Assembly (NCBI RefSeq): GCF_014805685.1
Contig: NC_060893.1
Location: 13,379,273 to 13,443,272, forward strand
DNA from: Silurus meridionalis
Lineage: Eukaryota > Chordata > Actinopteri > Siluriformes > Siluridae
Direction: 5' to 3'
DNA length: 64,000 nucleotides
Made by a program: the position numbers and the translations under genes. Under the pieces are notes generated by a model. It ran no database searches, was not told the origin of the DNA, and was given only the letters and a program-made list of their open reading frames with translations. Positions 1-13,105 of this stretch are shown here, piece after piece (positions within the stretch are counted from its first letter, which is position 1; each line of letters starts with the position of its first letter).

Positions 1-492
1 ATACGTCTCACAAACCAGATGTGTATTCACTATAGGGGTTTTGTTACTATTTGTTACTACATACTACAACTGGCAAGTTTGATATCTGTTTAACTTTCCA
101 TTGACCAACCACATTTGTTTGCAACTAATATCTAATATATAAGATCTTCAGAGCTACTTTGTATCAACAGGCTCAGCAGAGACAAATTGTTCACAATAAG
201 AATAGGGCAATTTAAAGTGAATAATTTCACACAGGACATCTGGCCCAGTGCAGAGTCAAACATATGTTTAGAGAGAGTAAAGAAGCAATAGGTCCCTTTG
301 GAGTACTGTAACCATACTGACCCCTGCTGGATGGACAGACACGCAAAGTTTATCATGGGTATAAATTTATAGTGTGTACATGTACTGTATTTTGATGCTG
401 TTCTTGTTACGCATGAGCATACTAAGAGAAACCGCCTTGAAGAAGCATCAGAGTGCATGCAGTGCAAAAGGGGAGAACATAAAACCAGTGTG
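1..492. other. Unannotated AT-rich DNA
   Basis: I see no gene, RNA or recognisable repeat in this stretch. The minus-strand reading frame that crosses it is open mainly because it runs through the adjacent GA/CT microsatellite. Confidence 0.5.
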
Positions 493-508
493 TGAGAGAG
501 AGAGAGAG

Positions 509-555
<47 letters not shown>
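493..555. repeat. (GA)n microsatellite
   Basis: About 60 bases of almost pure GA dinucleotide, with one early AAAAG interruption near 510. Reading frames on both strands here translate to Arg-Glu or Ser-Leu runs and are not genes. Confidence 0.97.
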
Positions 556-559
<4 letters not shown>

Positions 560-734
560 AGAAATCTTGGCTGATTTGAATATGCTGTGCATACACACAA
601 ATGGATTTTGTATAAATCACATTCTAAAAACAGTATTTGCAATAGTGCTGACCCTAATCTTAACTTTGCGGGTTATAACTATATCTTTATCCTCATCGAC
701 AGTTCCTTCACTCACACAACAGCTAACAGCCAGG

Positions 735-905
735 GAGGTTGACTTTGAACATGTGTTTCTCTCAGACACTCAGCCCCATATCTTTACAAATGGCTGCTCA
801 TGCTACGTCAAAGAGGAGGTCACTCTCACACCTATGTATGCATACTTGAGCTCACAGATGCCTGAAATAGGTTAGTGTCACTCTGACAGAGAGAAGAGAT
901 ATACC
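735..905 (+). repeat. Old interspersed repeat, copy 1 of 2
   Basis: This stretch aligns by eye with 42850-43045. Shared landmarks occur in the same order: AACATGTG, then ATCTTTACAAA followed by CTGCT, then CTCACAGATGCCTG, then TAGTGTCACT, then a GA-rich end. Neither copy codes for protein. The two are diverged, so the family is old. I recognise the pattern as a repeat seen in fish genomes but cannot name it. Confidence 0.55.
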
Positions 906-2132
906 ATTCCTTGCACTCAGAGAACAAGAGCAATTATTTTTGCATAGACTCTCAGGCAAGCATGACTATGGCATTGATGCAATTTAAACACAGTCTCTCC
1001 AAACTATTGGAAAAATGCTTTCTGTTTTAGAAATCCACATGAATTTTAACAAAATCCAACCATTTGTCTAAATCTGTTTTATTTCAGCTGCCTTCAGTTA
1101 CGCATCAATGTAAGCGACTCTTCCAGCACACATGTAACCAGTCTGTAGGACTGTGAGACACGAGCTGTGCATCACTGCAATTGGGTCATTATGAGTCCTT
1201 ATATCTCACTCATGGCTCTGCATCACCTATCCGATGTGCCAGTCTGTGTGAGCATCTGAATCAATAACTCACACTGCTATAATTTCAGAGATTCTCTTCA
1301 GAATTCAATAAATAACCAGAGGGGTAGTAAAGTTTTCCAATGAAAAATGTTTGTTTGTTAAAGGTTTACAATTTAGGCATAAATATCTGGTTGGAATCCC
1401 AGAACATTGTCCAGTTGTAGTACTGTGCAACAAAGTGCTATTCAGTCATGCAAATTTCTGCATTTCATATGATTCCCAAGAGCTTATACTAAAGCATATC
1501 CTTTTCTTTTCATTCAAGAGGAAACAGTGGGATTTAGGTTTAAAGTGTAAAGTTGAAACAAGAGGGCTTATTCATTCATTTTACCTTTAGTTATTTTCCT
1601 AGTGAGGCTTGTGGTGGGGCTCCAGTGCCTATACTATGAAAACTTGTCATGGGTTAGAGATACACCCCAAATGAACATTAGCATTCTAACATTTGGTAAG
1701 CATGCATTATATATTTTCCTCTGGTTTTCACATGATCTGGCATGGTAAATTACTAATTCTGATTAAGGGAGTTATAATTGGAAAAATATAAAATAACAAT
1801 AAATATAAATTTCAGCCCAGTCTTGCACTTTCTGGCATACAAACTTTTAGTCTTGGGAAAGATCTGTTGAGTGACCATCCAAGATCTATATATGAGTAGC
1901 TCTGCTATCAAACTTTTGTCACTTTATTTGAATGATCCAATTTCTAGTTAATTGTGGCAGCAGGGTCATGGTCAAGTGTCAGCTGTGGTCAGAGAGGATG
2001 CCTGTTGAACCAGGAGGTAATGCATGTGGATTTTCACCTATCTGTCATTACCTCCAGTTCACTTACAATATATGTGTTTTGTTTGTTAATGCAGAAAATA
2101 ATTGCGAGAGTTGAAGCTGATAAAGGATGTAC

Positions 2133-2135
<3 letters not shown>
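906..2135. other. Unannotated intergenic or intronic DNA
   Basis: No gene or known repeat is seen. The stretch 1085-1300 is less AT-rich than its surroundings and free of simple repeats, but it has no coding potential. The rest is ordinary AT-rich sequence. Confidence 0.45.

Positions 2136-2184
<49 letters not shown>
2136..2184. repeat. (AC)n microsatellite
   Basis: About 24 uninterrupted AC units, followed by a short GAGAG. It is a likely length polymorphism. Confidence 0.97.
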
Positions 2185-2187
<3 letters not shown>

Positions 2188-5100
2188 AGCATTAGCTCGA
2201 AAAGTGTTGGTGAACATGATTGAGGCAAAAGCCGCATAATATTACTGTGTTTTATTTTGCTATTTCCTTTGACTTGTTGAAAACACACTAAAAGTCACCG
2301 GTTGGTAAAAAAATTAAGCCCAAATCTCTGTTAGTGTCAACCTGTCTACTGATTTCTCATATCTACCCAGCATAACACTCACTGAATTCTACACAGATTT
2401 TTATTAGATCAAATATATTTCTATTCCTAATAAAATGACAAATTCCGTTCATGCATCATACTTGCAGTTTACGTTTATCTGAAACAGGTATAGCCATCAG
2501 TTTTCATGTTGAAAAAAGCATATAGTCTTATTCATTACAGTGTACTGGTGGTTTGTAACATGTCTTTACTGGCTTATGCAGACAATTTGGTGGTAACACA
2601 ATGAGATTCAGATCTGTGCCCTTGCATAAACATAAATCTGAACCATCACAGTGATTAATGCTGTAACTCTTAAAGAACACGCACACAATTCCTAGTGATA
2701 ATCTTGGCTTGTCTGTTAAACCTTTCATGGCCTTCCAGGCTATGTAAATATGATTTAGTATATAATTATATCAACAGTGACAAGGAAGATAGAGTGAATG
2801 CAAATTCTAACAAGCTTTCTAAAGTCATTTGTTCATACAAAGTTCTCTGAAGTAGTAGCATTGAGTCATTTTTCAAATGCCAAATGATTGAGATGCTGTG
2901 CCGCAGTACATGTAAAGCTTTTAAGCTTTACTTTTACAACTGAAGTCGTTCAAGGTTTCTGCCTCACATCAGTTATGAGGCCCCCCAAATTTGACAATGT
3001 ATAATGATATCGAGTCATGTTTTAAAAAATGTGTAGCTAGATTTACTTTTGATTAATCAACACTGATGCAATTGTTGGGTAAATCTTAAAGACTGACCAT
3101 ATTCTCCTCGTCATGAGCAGAAAAGTTAGCAGACTAGCTTAGAGGTGTCCATGTTGTTTTGTAGCTTGAGTAAGCCGAGCTTGAAAATGACAAAATCGCA
3201 GGGTTCCTTCTTTCATGTTAAGTTGAATGCAGCAATATTCCCAATTCGTCTATGGTTTATCTTTTTTGAGCAGTTCAGAGACTGTGCCCCGGTCTTTTAC
3301 CTTTTCTCCCAACTTTATTTTTTTCCATATTCAATTCAGTTGTGGGAGCTGCGTGTACTTTATAGTTTTTTTTTGTTTTGTATATTTGATCTATTTCACA
3401 TTTTGTTTCTATTTTTTTTTTAATGCTCTCACTTTGGCAGGATGCCACAACACTAAGAAAATATATCTCAAGTGCATCAAGGTTAGCTTTAACAACACTT
3501 ACATTTTTAAGTACATTTACAAACGAATCAACAAACTGGATAAGAAAAGTGGATTATTCCATTACTTTGTTTATATATTAACTAAATAATGAGTTATCAT
3601 TAACACTGAGGTTGACATTCAATGTTCATATTAAAGAAATGTCAGTGACATTTTTTGTTAAGGTTATTCATTTATTTTTAATATTATTTCATATCTTTGT
3701 GAGGTACATCCTATCTTAAGTAGCTTCTTCTCTAAAATGCATCAATCTCATAAAACACTTACGTGGAAAGTGTATGAAGTAAAATGCTACTTTATAAATT
3801 AAGCCATAACTGATTCTGAACCCCTTATTGCATTGAGATTAAATCAAAGGCAACTGAATTAGATTTTAATTTAAACTTTTGCTTGATTGTGTCAGATCAG
3901 GGTAGAATAAAATAGCAAAAGAACAAATTCTCATACTGTATTGTGCCCTGTCTATTATACTTGTGCATACAGCAGGTTAATGAGTGTGCACAGGAGGAGT
4001 GCACCTAAATAGTCATTATTTTACAGTCACCACAGGAAGTGTCACTGAACACTAAATGCACTGTTCTCTTCGCTAACCTCCAAAATACAGTAACTTCTTC
4101 TAACAAGTATCAGCTTACTTCTTCAAACAAGTGCGACTTACTGCTCCATGACAAAAATGTGACTTCTGACTCTGATCTACTTGCTTCTACTTGGTGATTA
4201 AATTTTCATGGTCAGAAATAAAAAAGTAAAGCAGTGCAAAAGGAAACATTTAGAAACTGTCAAACTGAGATTTTCAAACCTATTTTAGTGCTTGTGGCTT
4301 CACATACACAGGCCTCTTCTTAGTGTAAATGCAAAGTTAAAGTGGCAGTTTTTAGACATTAAGCTCAGGTTGAAATGTCCTTTCCCAGCCCTGTTGAGTG
4401 ACTGTTCACTATTTATGGCAGAATTCAACATAAATTGTTTAATCCAATTTGCTGATACAGCTGACAATTATTTGTATAATACCGATACAAACAAAACAGA
4501 TGTGACCAAATAATGTTGATTTAGTTGCATATGAAGTGTGTTAGTTTCACCAGTTCTGTGAGATGCACACATAAATATGAAAACACCACTGCATTTTTAC
4601 ATACATGTACATGACTGGTACACTGAAAAAACAGGTACACTGAAATATCCATCATAAGCAGATTCAGTGTGTATATGGTTGTCACATTTCAGCTATAAAA
4701 AGACACCTGGAAGTCCACTACTGCTGCTCATATATAGTGTATAAAAATTGCATACTTATTGTAAATGTATAGAACCAAGATATAGGGTTAAGTATATATA
4801 GTTATATTTAATGCATTTTCAGGTAAATTTAAAACCAGGAAAACACATCCCAATCTTCTCAACAAGTCTCAACCATTGCAACAATTTTACCTTTTAATAT
4901 ATTTTCAGCGAGATGTGTAAGCTCTCTATTTATATATTACACTATATACAGTAAGTAAATGATTTAATCTTTAATCTAACATCAAAGTTGTTCTTCTTGT
5001 CAAAGCATAGGTTCTGCAGCTCTTCCTTGTCATTCACTATATGCTAAGTGGACCTTTAAATATCTCAATTCATAAAAAATAGATTATCTCTTTTTGCTGT

Positions 5101-5859
5101 GTGGGGAATTTTGTGGAATGTGAAAGTATGATTGTGTATGGGTGCCAGATGTGGACATGTAAAATGTAGAGGCTTAGAGTAAAGAATGGTTTTTTTTTTT
5201 TAGGTTGTTTTTTTTTTTTTTTTATCTCTGGTTTTCCTTATAGGAAATACAATTCTATGTTAGGAAATAAATAAAAAGCTCTAGGAATAGCCTTTAGTGG
5301 TTATGAGTGGAGATCGGTATATTATGCTCTTTATGTGACATTCATCCTTGTGTAAAGCTGCACTAGCAAAAAGCCAAATCTGCCCAATAAAGTAAGCGGT
5401 CCACTGGCATGTTCATGGTATTTATGGGAATAAAAACAACATACCTTAAATCATAGTTCAGCTGTAAGATTTGGTGGATGTCTGTGTACTATTTATACAG
5501 TCCCACAAATTTTTTTTTTAAATTTCAAATAAAAAAAACCTGTAAACAGGAATTACATGTTGACTTATCGGTGATGGGGTGCTCAGGGGATAATAAATTT
5601 TGCCTAACAAATGTATGACAGAAACTACTTTCAGTATGTCATAAAAGCTTCTCAAATTTACATATCATTCCCAAATATACATAAATCTCCTTTTCACTTC
5701 ATTTTTAAACATTACTGATTAATAAGTATATAATATACATGATTTTGTTTATATATGAGTTAAGCAGTCTATATGACTATATAGTTTTTATTCAATTAAT
5801 GGCAATTAATGTGATTTCAAATTGTGGCTAAGCTAAAACAAATGTTTAATGCTAATCGA

Positions 5860-5861
<2 letters not shown>
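2185..5861. other. Unannotated AT-rich DNA with poly(T) runs
   Basis: No gene or clear repeat family is seen. Homopolymer T runs occur at about 3366-3420, 5189-5201 and 5209-5223, and A/T runs near 5509-5538. The T-rich frames around 3145-3589 are a by-product of these runs and lack any domain. Confidence 0.45.

Positions 5862-5923
<62 letters not shown>
5862..5923. repeat. (AT)n microsatellite
   Basis: About 31 perfect AT units. The tract is self-complementary and able to form hairpins or a cruciform. Confidence 0.97.
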
Positions 5924-5926
<3 letters not shown>

Positions 5927-6104
5927 ATGGCAAACATAGTCATATCTAGCTTGTAAGTTAACTACTTCTTAGCCTAGATTAGTAATTAAGCAAACATGCT
6001 TATGCTAAAACTGATGGAGCTTGCACTCATTAGTGTTTGTTGGTTTTTATATTTTGCAAACATAAGAATTAAGTTTGGCACAACTAACCTACCACTTAAC
6101 CCTC

Positions 6105-6172
6105 AGCTAACAATTGTAAGTTGCTCTGGATAAGGGTTTTCACGTTTCAATAAATGTAATGTAAAAGTAATA
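6105..6172 (+). repeat. SINE/L2-type 3' tail fragment
   Basis: The stretch contains TTGTAAGTTGCTCTGGATAA followed by a degraded version of the 'GGGCGTCTGCTAAATG' block, then ATGTAATGTAA. This is the 3' tail shared by several fish SINEs and their L2-type partner LINEs. No tRNA- or 5S-like head is seen upstream, so this is a decayed 3' end only. A better preserved copy of the same block lies at 13040-13105. Confidence 0.6.
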
Positions 6173-7340
6173 AACACATGTAGCCTCAATAATTACAATT
6201 GTTTTTTGTATATCGATTAGGTTTTTTTCTGCCAATTTCTGCCACCTGCCATTTTAATTTCAAATTGCTTTAGCATAATTTAAAGTGGAATTATTAAAAA
6301 TTATATATATTATTTGTCCTTCACTTAGTAATCAATAGATGGTCTGATTTCAGAGCAAGTGCTCAGCTTCAGAATGTTTTCATATTCTAATTAAACAGCA
6401 ACACACTGATCTGTAGAAAATTATTTTCAACCCAGTAAAATTTCTACATGGGTCTTATATTACTATTGCAAATGTTTTGTTTTGTTTAAAAACCTGAGAG
6501 ACATGATTCTAAGGTTTATTTTCTACACAGTTGGATTTCTAGAACACTGCAGCCAACAAGAGACTTGTATTTTCTTATTGTACGTCTCCAAACATCATTT
6601 TACATGTTATTGTTCTGGAGATGTATTTTGCTATGTAGCAGTTTGAGAATTTAATCATTGGAATATTAAAATGATTCCCTTCATTTCATTCATGTTCTAT
6701 AAAATATTATAAAAAAAAATTATATTACTCATAAGTAAAAAACGTTTGTTAAATAAAGAGCAAAAATTCTTGATTAATTAGGTAGACTTTAACTTTTATT
6801 TATGGATGCTACCTACTAAAGTATGATTAACCATTTCTTAATAAAACGTTTGCAATAACAAAATTGGAAATATTTGGGGATAAATTCTATAAGCAATTTT
6901 ATTCGGTGTTCAACTTTTTCTCAGTGGACTTAGTCGTATTTAAAGCATCTAGAATACAGCAATTTCCTCTATGAGTCAGAGCTTACCTACTGGTTATGTG
7001 CTGGGGACTTGTGTTATTTGTTTTCCTAGCTGGAGGCTCTGCTATCAATCAATAGCAGAGGGAAGAAATAATAATGTAGGTATTATTATTAGGTATCATT
7101 GTGACAGATGAATGAACAGTCTCCAGAATCTGAGACACTAGATGACAAGAGGTCAGCCTGGGTATAGACCAGAAGAATTAGCTGTGGGCTGTGCAAACAA
7201 CAAAAATGATTATGAAATATCAGCTCACAAGCATTTAGTAAGCTCTTGGAATTTATAGGAATGTGTGTTTACATTTTGGAATGAGGGACAGATGAATATT
7301 TGTTGATATTTGGTCATTAGGTATTATTATGATAATAAAG
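6173..7340. other. Unannotated AT-rich DNA
   Basis: No gene or recognisable repeat is seen. The stretch ends at the TA dinucleotide (7341-7342) that was the target of the next element. Confidence 0.45.
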
Positions 7341-7342
7341 TA

Positions 7343-8197
7343 CAGTGGAACCTCGGGTTACGAATTTAATTCGTTCCGGTACTTTATTCGTAACCTGAAA
7401 AGTTCGTATCCCGATACAAATTTCCCCATAATAATGAACAGAAACTTCGGTAATTCGTTCTGGACAACCAAAAATATTACTTAAATAAAAATAAAGCCAA
7501 TATTCACTAATATTATTTACTTTTAACATGTTATATTAAAATCATACCACATAAAAACATACAAAGAGGAAAAGATCTTTACGGGTACTTTCCTTTGAGA
7601 AGACTCGCTGCAGGAGGCGGCGTTCGTAGAAGGGGAGGAGGAGAGTTATTGTTTGGAAGGAGAATCTTATTATATTATATTATTTATATATTATTATATA
7701 TTATATTATAGAATATTAAAGACAGTGTTATTAACACGACGCTGAGACAATTGTTGCATTAGAGGAAAATGAGAGCTGTTTCTTTAAGGCTACTATCAGT
7801 TGGTATTGAAGTCCAGAGTGAAATTCATTATGGGTATTGTACTTGGAAAAGACTGTAACCCTGCTAATCTATCTTCATAAAAACAAGTAAAGTGGTTATG
7901 CATCGGCTAATGTTGTCCATCTCATCATTCCACAAGCATCAACTAACGAGTTGTTACGCTGCTGCCGGGAAAAGTTCAAGCGGATAAGTAACACGATGCT
8001 CTCGCTAGGGACACAGGACGCTAACTGATGTGACGAGCTGCGTGGATAGAGCAAAAACAACTAACTTGCCTGCGATTTTTGGTGGCGGCGTTCGTATCGA
8101 TATATTGTTCGTAACCAGGGGCAAAAATTTTGATAAACTGCGATTCGTAACCTGAATTATACGTATGCCGGGGCGTTCGTAACCCGAGGTTCCACTG
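7343..8197. mobile_element. Tigger/pogo-like non-autonomous DNA transposon, 855 bp
   Basis: The element has perfect 22-bp terminal inverted repeats (7343-7364 and 8176-8197) that begin CAGTGGAACCTCGGGTTA, and it is flanked by TA on both sides (7341-7342 and 8198-8199). Terminal CAGTG and a TA duplication are typical of the pogo/Tigger branch of the Tc1/mariner superfamily. Sub-terminal TTCGTAACC blocks recur just inside both ends and could be transposase-binding repeats. The interior is AT-rich at 7660-7715 and otherwise more GC-rich. It encodes no transposase: the short minus-strand frames at 8005-8277 only read the terminal repeats. It would have depended on a transposase supplied elsewhere. 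The intact ends suggest fairly recent insertion. Confidence 0.9.
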
Positions 8198-8199
8198 TA

Positions 8200-10399
8200 T
8201 GTGTAATTGAGTATCATTGAGGCTAATTCCTTTGTGATGCAATTAAAAAAGTGTCCCTGGAAGAATACATTCCACAAAGAACATGGTTATGTAATGCATT
8301 CAAAGAGAATAGAAATTAAAGGATAAATTTCTTTCATGAATACATGTAAAATTTGTAAAAAAAAATAAAAGCATTTAAACTACTGCTTAAAGAGCAGGTA
8401 TACAGTTCACCAAAATATTAGTTATATAACATATTTATAATGTTCCCATAACTTAATGGTGGAATTGTATCATGAGCTGTGGTACATTTTTAATAATGCT
8501 TTGTGTTTTGTAATTTTTTTCCTATTTCCTCCAAACATTTGGTGGAAATTAGACCTGGGTATCTAAGACATATTTCCAGTGTTATGATGTTTATTTAAGC
8601 ATATTGTCCTCAGTTAAATAAATACATAAAAAATAAAATCCAATTGTACATTAATATAAGGTATAATAAAATGTTTACACATGGTACTAGCTTAAAATGT
8701 TGTGAATGGCATTACAGCAAGTCTCAGTAGTGCCAGTGCAGGCATGTTGATCCTGGCACACGAGTGTCCAATCACAGCATGATGATTTTCATGTTCAAAT
8801 ACAATGTTTACACAGTTCTGGAACGAACACCTGTGCTTTCTTTTCCACAAACTAAGCCTCACAGCAAGGTACTTCTGCTACATTCAATTTCGTTGTGCAT
8901 TTATAGCAGTTAACACCAAACACTTACACATCTGGAGATTTACTGCTGCTGACTTTTTTTTCTTTTCTTTTCAGAGCACAAACTGACACACACTGGCCCC
9001 TATAGTAAGCTTTGTATACTTATGCCAACATGGTGTAGATGTCACCTATGTAGTAGCAATACCCAAAAACCAGAGAAAGACTCTAGCAGTGATTTAAGGT
9101 TGTCTTCATTTTAGAAGATTCATGGTGGTCAGTAATAGTTGGCCTCATCCTCTACTCCTTCAAGAATACAGATGCTGACTGCTGAAGGATATCAGCTTCT
9201 CAGCTGTTAAAAGAACAGGCTCTGGGAACATAGCCAGGCATCCAGTGGACACAGAAAGGGCGAATGATACTAGACTGCTAAAATGGCTGAATTTTTTTAA
9301 AACCACAACACAACCTATTGTCTTGACACTCCAATATATTCTCAGAAGCCTATAGTCTGGACCCTGTATTCAGAAACACCTAGAATATACTACGGCTTGG
9401 AAATGTTGCATTTCGGTAGCAGATTAAATGCATTTTTCTGGCCCTGTCACCTCTGAGCTATCAATACATCTGCTTTACATCTGCCTTCATCTGTTTTACT
9501 ACTCAGAGGAAATAAACAAATAATAACATAAATGTTACCAGGGAATATATTTCCAGACTATTCTCAAGTCAGTTAGGAGGTACAAATGCATGAAACCGTA
9601 CATCTTCTGACACAGCAGTGTTTGGTAATTCGGTACCAACAATGTCCATTCATTCCTCTAAATAAGAGTAAGACGTGCAAAGTAATTCAAATGACAGAAT
9701 AAAAAATCTCAATCTGCCATACTTCTGCTCAGTTTGTAATATGGTTCATGGCTTTTTTTAGATTACACACCCAAAATATTTATGTGGCCATTGAATTCTA
9801 TTAATTAATTTTTTTTTTTTTGTATTAAACATGGGCTACAAACCATATACAGCAAGCAGTTGTAAAAGTTTCCTTTGTCTCAGATACGAAAACCATATCT
9901 GATATCATTCATAATAATAATTCTTGACAGTACATGAGCAAAGAAAATGCAATCGCACCTGCTATAAAATAAATAATTTAATTAACTTCCTAGTGGTGTG
10001 CTGTTAAATTAAATTTATAAATTGAATTCAATATACCATACCACACTAAATAACTACTATTATATTTCTTTCATAGTATAACAATTAGTCAAACACTATA
10101 TTTAATCTATTAAATATAGATTAAAGTAGACAGATTATACATTTTAACCACACATGGTTCCATTTAATGTCAAGGAACATTTGATGAACAAGTTAGATCC
10201 AGTTGTCATTTACAATATACAAACAGCTATAAAAATGTTGCCTATTCATCATGTTTATAGAACAAATACAAACAGCAACAAAATCACAGCTGGCCATGTT
10301 ATTATTGTTAATATGGTTTTTAAATCAAATACTTAATACATTCATTCAATTCAATAATTAATATTTAATTACAGTCCATCTTCACAATATCTTTCCCAC
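8200..10399. other. Unannotated AT-rich DNA
   Basis: No gene or recognised repeat is seen. A poly(T) run lies at about 9809-9821. Short frames such as the one at 8804-8986 have no domain and no supporting signals. Confidence 0.45.
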
Positions 10400-10622
10400 A
10401 CAGCACTGTTCCTGCGTTCACTCTTCTCTGTAAATATTGGTCTGTGTATTGGTCTTCTGTATTGTCCTGCACTTTTTTCACACATTTGTTTTGTATTTGC
10501 TCTATATGTAGTCTTCTGTACTGTACTTCTTTAATGTTATGGCATTGCACCCTGGTCCTGGAGAAACATTTTGTTCCAGTGTATACAAGCTTTATAGAGG
10601 AATGATAATAAAAACTCACTTA
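10400..10622 (+). mobile_element. LINE 3' UTR fragment (Rex1/L2-like tail)
   Basis: A run of TTCTGTATTGTCCTGCACTT and related phrases leads to GCACCCTGGTCCTGGAGAAA, then TTGTTCCAGTGTATAC, and ends at AATGATAATAAAAACTCACTT. This order matches the 3' untranslated tail of fish Rex1-type LINEs, in which a 'CTGGAGRAACGTTGTTTCG' block precedes a terminal 'AATGACAATAAA'. No coding part remains, so this is a strongly 5'-truncated insertion. It is a family-level recognition and was not checked against a library. Confidence 0.5.
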
Positions 10623-12504
10623 ACAATTTTTGAATGAAGAATTGTAGTATGCTAATGGAAGGATGTGTTAAATGAATTGCCATTTAATGAAGTAAAGATA
10701 AAAAAAAAGGAAAGATTTAAGTAACATGCAGAGGAATATGAAAATCAGGCAACAGGTTTTTGCATCTAAATGAAGTGCCAGCTTTGCTTTGTCCAAGACT
10801 CTTAGGCCCAGACTGTAACAGAAGAGGAGGCGTAGCACTGTGGGCCCCTGTCTGATTGTTCTCTTCTAATTATCTTCACCACTGCTGGAAGCCAGTATCA
10901 GCCTGTTCAGCTGGAGAGGAATGTGCTAATTACACTCAGGTTGAGCCATAATATGAGGGCATGATCCAAAGGCACCACATAGAGCACTAGCTTCAGAAAA
11001 TGTACGCTAATAAGATCCATGATAGCTGCCCAGTAGCTTTTGTTATGGATGCACAGGATGCTTCACCACTTTCCTCAGGCACTGAATGCAACATTATGTA
11101 AACAATCAGCAAAAGTATGAAGGTAAAATTAACTCATGCTCTAGCTCGTTTTATCTACACATCAATATAGATTTACAATGGAAATATCCAAAGACATCTA
11201 AAGAAGTTCAAATTAATTTCACACACGAGCAGATAAAAGATTTACTTCTTACAGCATCCTTCATACTCGACTCGCTGTGTGTTATGGCAGGCTGTCATTT
11301 TGTGACAGTTTATGTCCAGAATCAGCTTGGCAATACCCATCTGCATTTTATTTATTAAGAGGTTTATTAAGATATTTACCAGATTTATTAATGCCTTAAT
11401 TATTTAGCAAATTAGATTATAGCCATTTTAATCAAATAGGCCCACTGTATAACACTCAAAATGTGTGCCAATTTAATCTCTTGGTCAAATCTAATAGCAA
11501 ACACTTTCATTTCTAGACAGTGTATTTATACATTTAAATTACAAAGGAATATTTGAAAAAACCTGCAACTTGGTATTTTTAGTTCACAATATGCCACCTA
11601 TATTTGTTTCTACATATAGTTGTTTGTAGAGCAATGTATAACTGTATAACCTTTTAAACAACCTGATAGCATGAAAAAGATTTATGTTATGTTCTACTAT
11701 ATTGTTCCTATTTCCTGAGATATTTACCCTACAGGTTTGGCTGTTTTTATCTTTTTGAATGATTCATTTCTAGTTCTCTGTTACTCAGCATAAAACATGC
11801 CCCTTTTCCCATTTAAAAATCAACAGCCTGTTTTTCTGAAACTTTCTACTAATACAATTGTAGATTTAGCAGCAAGAAACATTTTTCACTTTCAGATCTT
11901 GGATTGTGTTTGGGGTGATAAGCAATCAGTCTGCTAAACAAGGTAAACCTAGACCTGCTATAGAATAAAGTTTGCTATAGAATAAAGTTTAGATTTTTTT
12001 AAATATGTGAATTATGTGGAAGACTATGCAATGAGACATTCACTTAAGTCTAGAGAACCATTATATCATGTAGATTATATTGCAAAATAGTTTGATTCAA
12101 GGAAGGCAATTCTAATGTCTACTAAAAACTGCTGAAACATGTGTGAGGACATTTTAGTGTATTTAGATGAAAGCAGAATACACACAAAAGTGAAAGTAAT
12201 TATGTGTGATATATATTTTGTGTTATTTTGAAATACCTCTATTATGATGCTCATGCTTAGGTATAAGATTCGAAATAGCACCACAGACTTTGAAATGAAA
12301 AAATAAAACAGTTCTTCATCCAGTCATCTTTTTCTCAAACAGAATCTGCTTATCACTTAATTTTTCAAAAACTGAAGAATATGAACTGTGGCAATACATT
12401 TTAAAACATATATGGCAATACATGTTTGGGGGGTTTATATCTTGATTGCCTGAAGAGTCTGAAGAACTATCTACAACCTCATTTTCATTCTAGTCTAGAG
12501 AATA
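10623..12504. other. Unannotated DNA with a possible conserved non-coding patch
   Basis: No gene or repeat is recognised. The stretch 10780-11060 is repeat-free, less AT-rich and contains TAATTA-type cores (CTAATTATC, GCTAATTACACTC). It looks like a conserved non-coding element, but conservation cannot be judged from one sequence. The rest is AT-rich and featureless. Confidence 0.4.
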
Positions 12505-12950
12505 TTAGATTAGATTGAATTTGAAAAATCTTTATTGTCATTACACAATTTACATGTAATGCAATTAGCACCTAGCATCTAGCAAAAGTGCATTGGTAGC
12601 AGTATAAAATATTTACTTATGTACAGGTTGGTAAGGCTTTGATATATAATGCATATAAATAATAACAGATGAATGAACCATATGAAATGAGCAATATGAA
12701 TATAAATAAACAGTACCTGGAAAGGTGATTATATACAATGAAGGATACATTGTATACATTGTTAATTAAGGTTGTATACATGTACAATATGATATGGAGA
12801 GTGCAAAAAGAAGGCTATACAGTGTGTGCAACATATGCAGTTATTATAGTGCAATCTTGACTATTACAGTGTGCATAAGGTGTATTATGAGCAGTGCAAC
12901 TTAGAGTTATAGTATAGAATATATAGTATATGTATAGAATACAGTTCAGT

Positions 12951-12956
<6 letters not shown>

Positions 12957-13019
<63 letters not shown>
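12957..13019. repeat. (TG)n microsatellite
   Basis: About 31 TG units inside the 3' UTR of the surrounding LINE, immediately before a SINE-type tail block. Confidence 0.97.
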
Positions 13020-13020
<1 letters not shown>

Positions 13021-13021
13021 C

Positions 13022-13105
13022 ATTGCTAGAGACTCAAAGTACTTTTGTACATTGCTCTGCACAAGGGCGTCTGCTAAATGACACAAATGTAAATGTGTCT
13101 GAGAT
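13022..13105 (+). repeat. SINE/L2-type 3' tail fragment
   Basis: TTGCTCTGCACAAGGGCGTC is followed directly by TGCTAAATGACACAAATGTA. This matches the conserved 3' tail of fish SINEs and related L2-type LINEs. It abuts the (TG)n tract and lies in the Rex1-like 3' UTR. It is either a truncated insertion or a tail shared by the host LINE. Confidence 0.6.

Noticed and set aside
132..620. 162-residue Ser-Leu-rich protein
   Set aside because: It is open only because it crosses the (GA)n/(CT)n repeat; the rest has no domain or signals.
3145..3589. Membrane protein frames rich in Phe and Leu
   Set aside because: They arise from T-rich low-complexity DNA and have overlapping competing frames and no supporting motif.
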